From positions 124,001 to 188,000 of the forward strand of contig NCSJ02000030.1 in assembly GCA_002812745.2 (NCBI GenBank): DNA of 64,000 nucleotides. The letters are read 5' to 3'. A program made the position numbers and the translations under genes. How positions within the stretch are numbered: the stretch's first letter is position 1; the number at the start of each line of letters is the position of its first letter. Source of the stretch: Scytalidium lignicola. Taxonomy: Eukaryota; Ascomycota; Leotiomycetes. The notes beneath the pieces are model-generated. The model was given only the letters and a program-made list of their open reading frames with translations. It had not been told where the DNA came from and searched no databases. Shown in pieces: positions 63,633-64,000 of the stretch.

Positions 63633-64000
63633 GATGGTGGTGTTGCATTGTTGAAGGGAGGAAGGAAAGAAAGAAGAAAAAGAAGGAAGGAAGAGAACTG
63701 ATCTGAGAATAAAGACAAAGTTAGCGATGTTGAATAGTGAGGATAATGACACGGCATACTAGTAGTGAGATATATCGATAGGAAAGGGGAGGGAGACCGA
63801 GATTGGTCGCTAACACTCTCACCTCCTCCAACAGCGAAGTTGACCACCGTCACCGTAAGTTTTGATATCAGATGTGAAAAACAGTCATTCATCAGCTTCA
63901 CTAGCCACAACACCAACGATGCCGCTTAAAGGAAGGTTCTAGACCCAGTAGAGGTCTCAGCATCTCAGGCAGCGTCTGCGCTCAATGTAAATCAATTTGC
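63633..64000. promoter_or_regulatory. Upstream region of the amidoligase gene
   Basis: Purine-rich on the plus strand (63650-63700), so pyrimidine-rich in the sense of transcription, as expected of a promoter and leader. No other feature seen. Confidence 0.45.

Overview
The window looks like nuclear DNA of a filamentous ascomycete (Pezizomycotina). The evidence is: genes carry short GT-AG introns (about 44-120 nt, some with CTAAC-type branch points); there are fungus-specific families (SAT4/PTH11-like rhodopsin-domain membrane protein, HET domain, Msb1/Mug8, KRE2/MNT1 GT15); and gene-bearing DNA alternates with AT-rich tracts holding broken transposons and pseudogenes. A finer placement (perhaps Leotiomycetes) is only a guess. 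I see no rRNA, tRNA, CRISPR or bacterial operon structure.

Layout. 1-1.9 kb is AT-rich without a gene. 1.9-7.2 kb carries an intronless SAM-dependent methyltransferase, a seven-exon SAT4-family membrane protein (minus strand) and a purine-cytosine permease whose frame is broken only by one N. 7.2-36 kb is the conserved, well-behaved part: the MADS-box factor RLM1 behind a very long leader, an HRT3/Pof7/FBXO9-type F-box protein divergent from an MTM1/SLC25A39-type mitochondrial carrier, uracil-DNA glycosylase, a conserved protein of unknown function, a methyltransferase pseudogene and an Msb1/Mug8 polarity protein. 36-46.8 kb becomes AT-rich and degraded: an apparent orphan gene, a flavin-reductase-like gene with a homopolymer frameshift and a HET-domain pseudogene with three in-frame stops.

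46.8-57 kb is an island of four recognisable genes of low-GC style: KRE2-like mannosyltransferase, purple acid phosphatase, FTR1 iron permease and GAPDH. Fot1/pogo-like and piggyBac-like transposase relics lie between the first two. 57-59.7 kb is without a recognisable gene. 59.7-64 kb carries a DHA2 MFS transporter and a stand-alone amidoligase-family protein.

The genes do not form one pathway or a biosynthetic cluster. Several connect to nutrient uptake and surface biology (purine permease, phosphatase with a CACGTG box, iron permease with an SreA-type GATA box, mannosyltransferase) or to cell wall and polarity (RLM1, MSB1). Most useful for follow-up are the amidoligase, the divergent GAPDH copy, the recurrent GTACTGTAC motif upstream of three conserved genes, and the four-cysteine loop of the MTM1 carrier. 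I did not find a convincing wholly new system.
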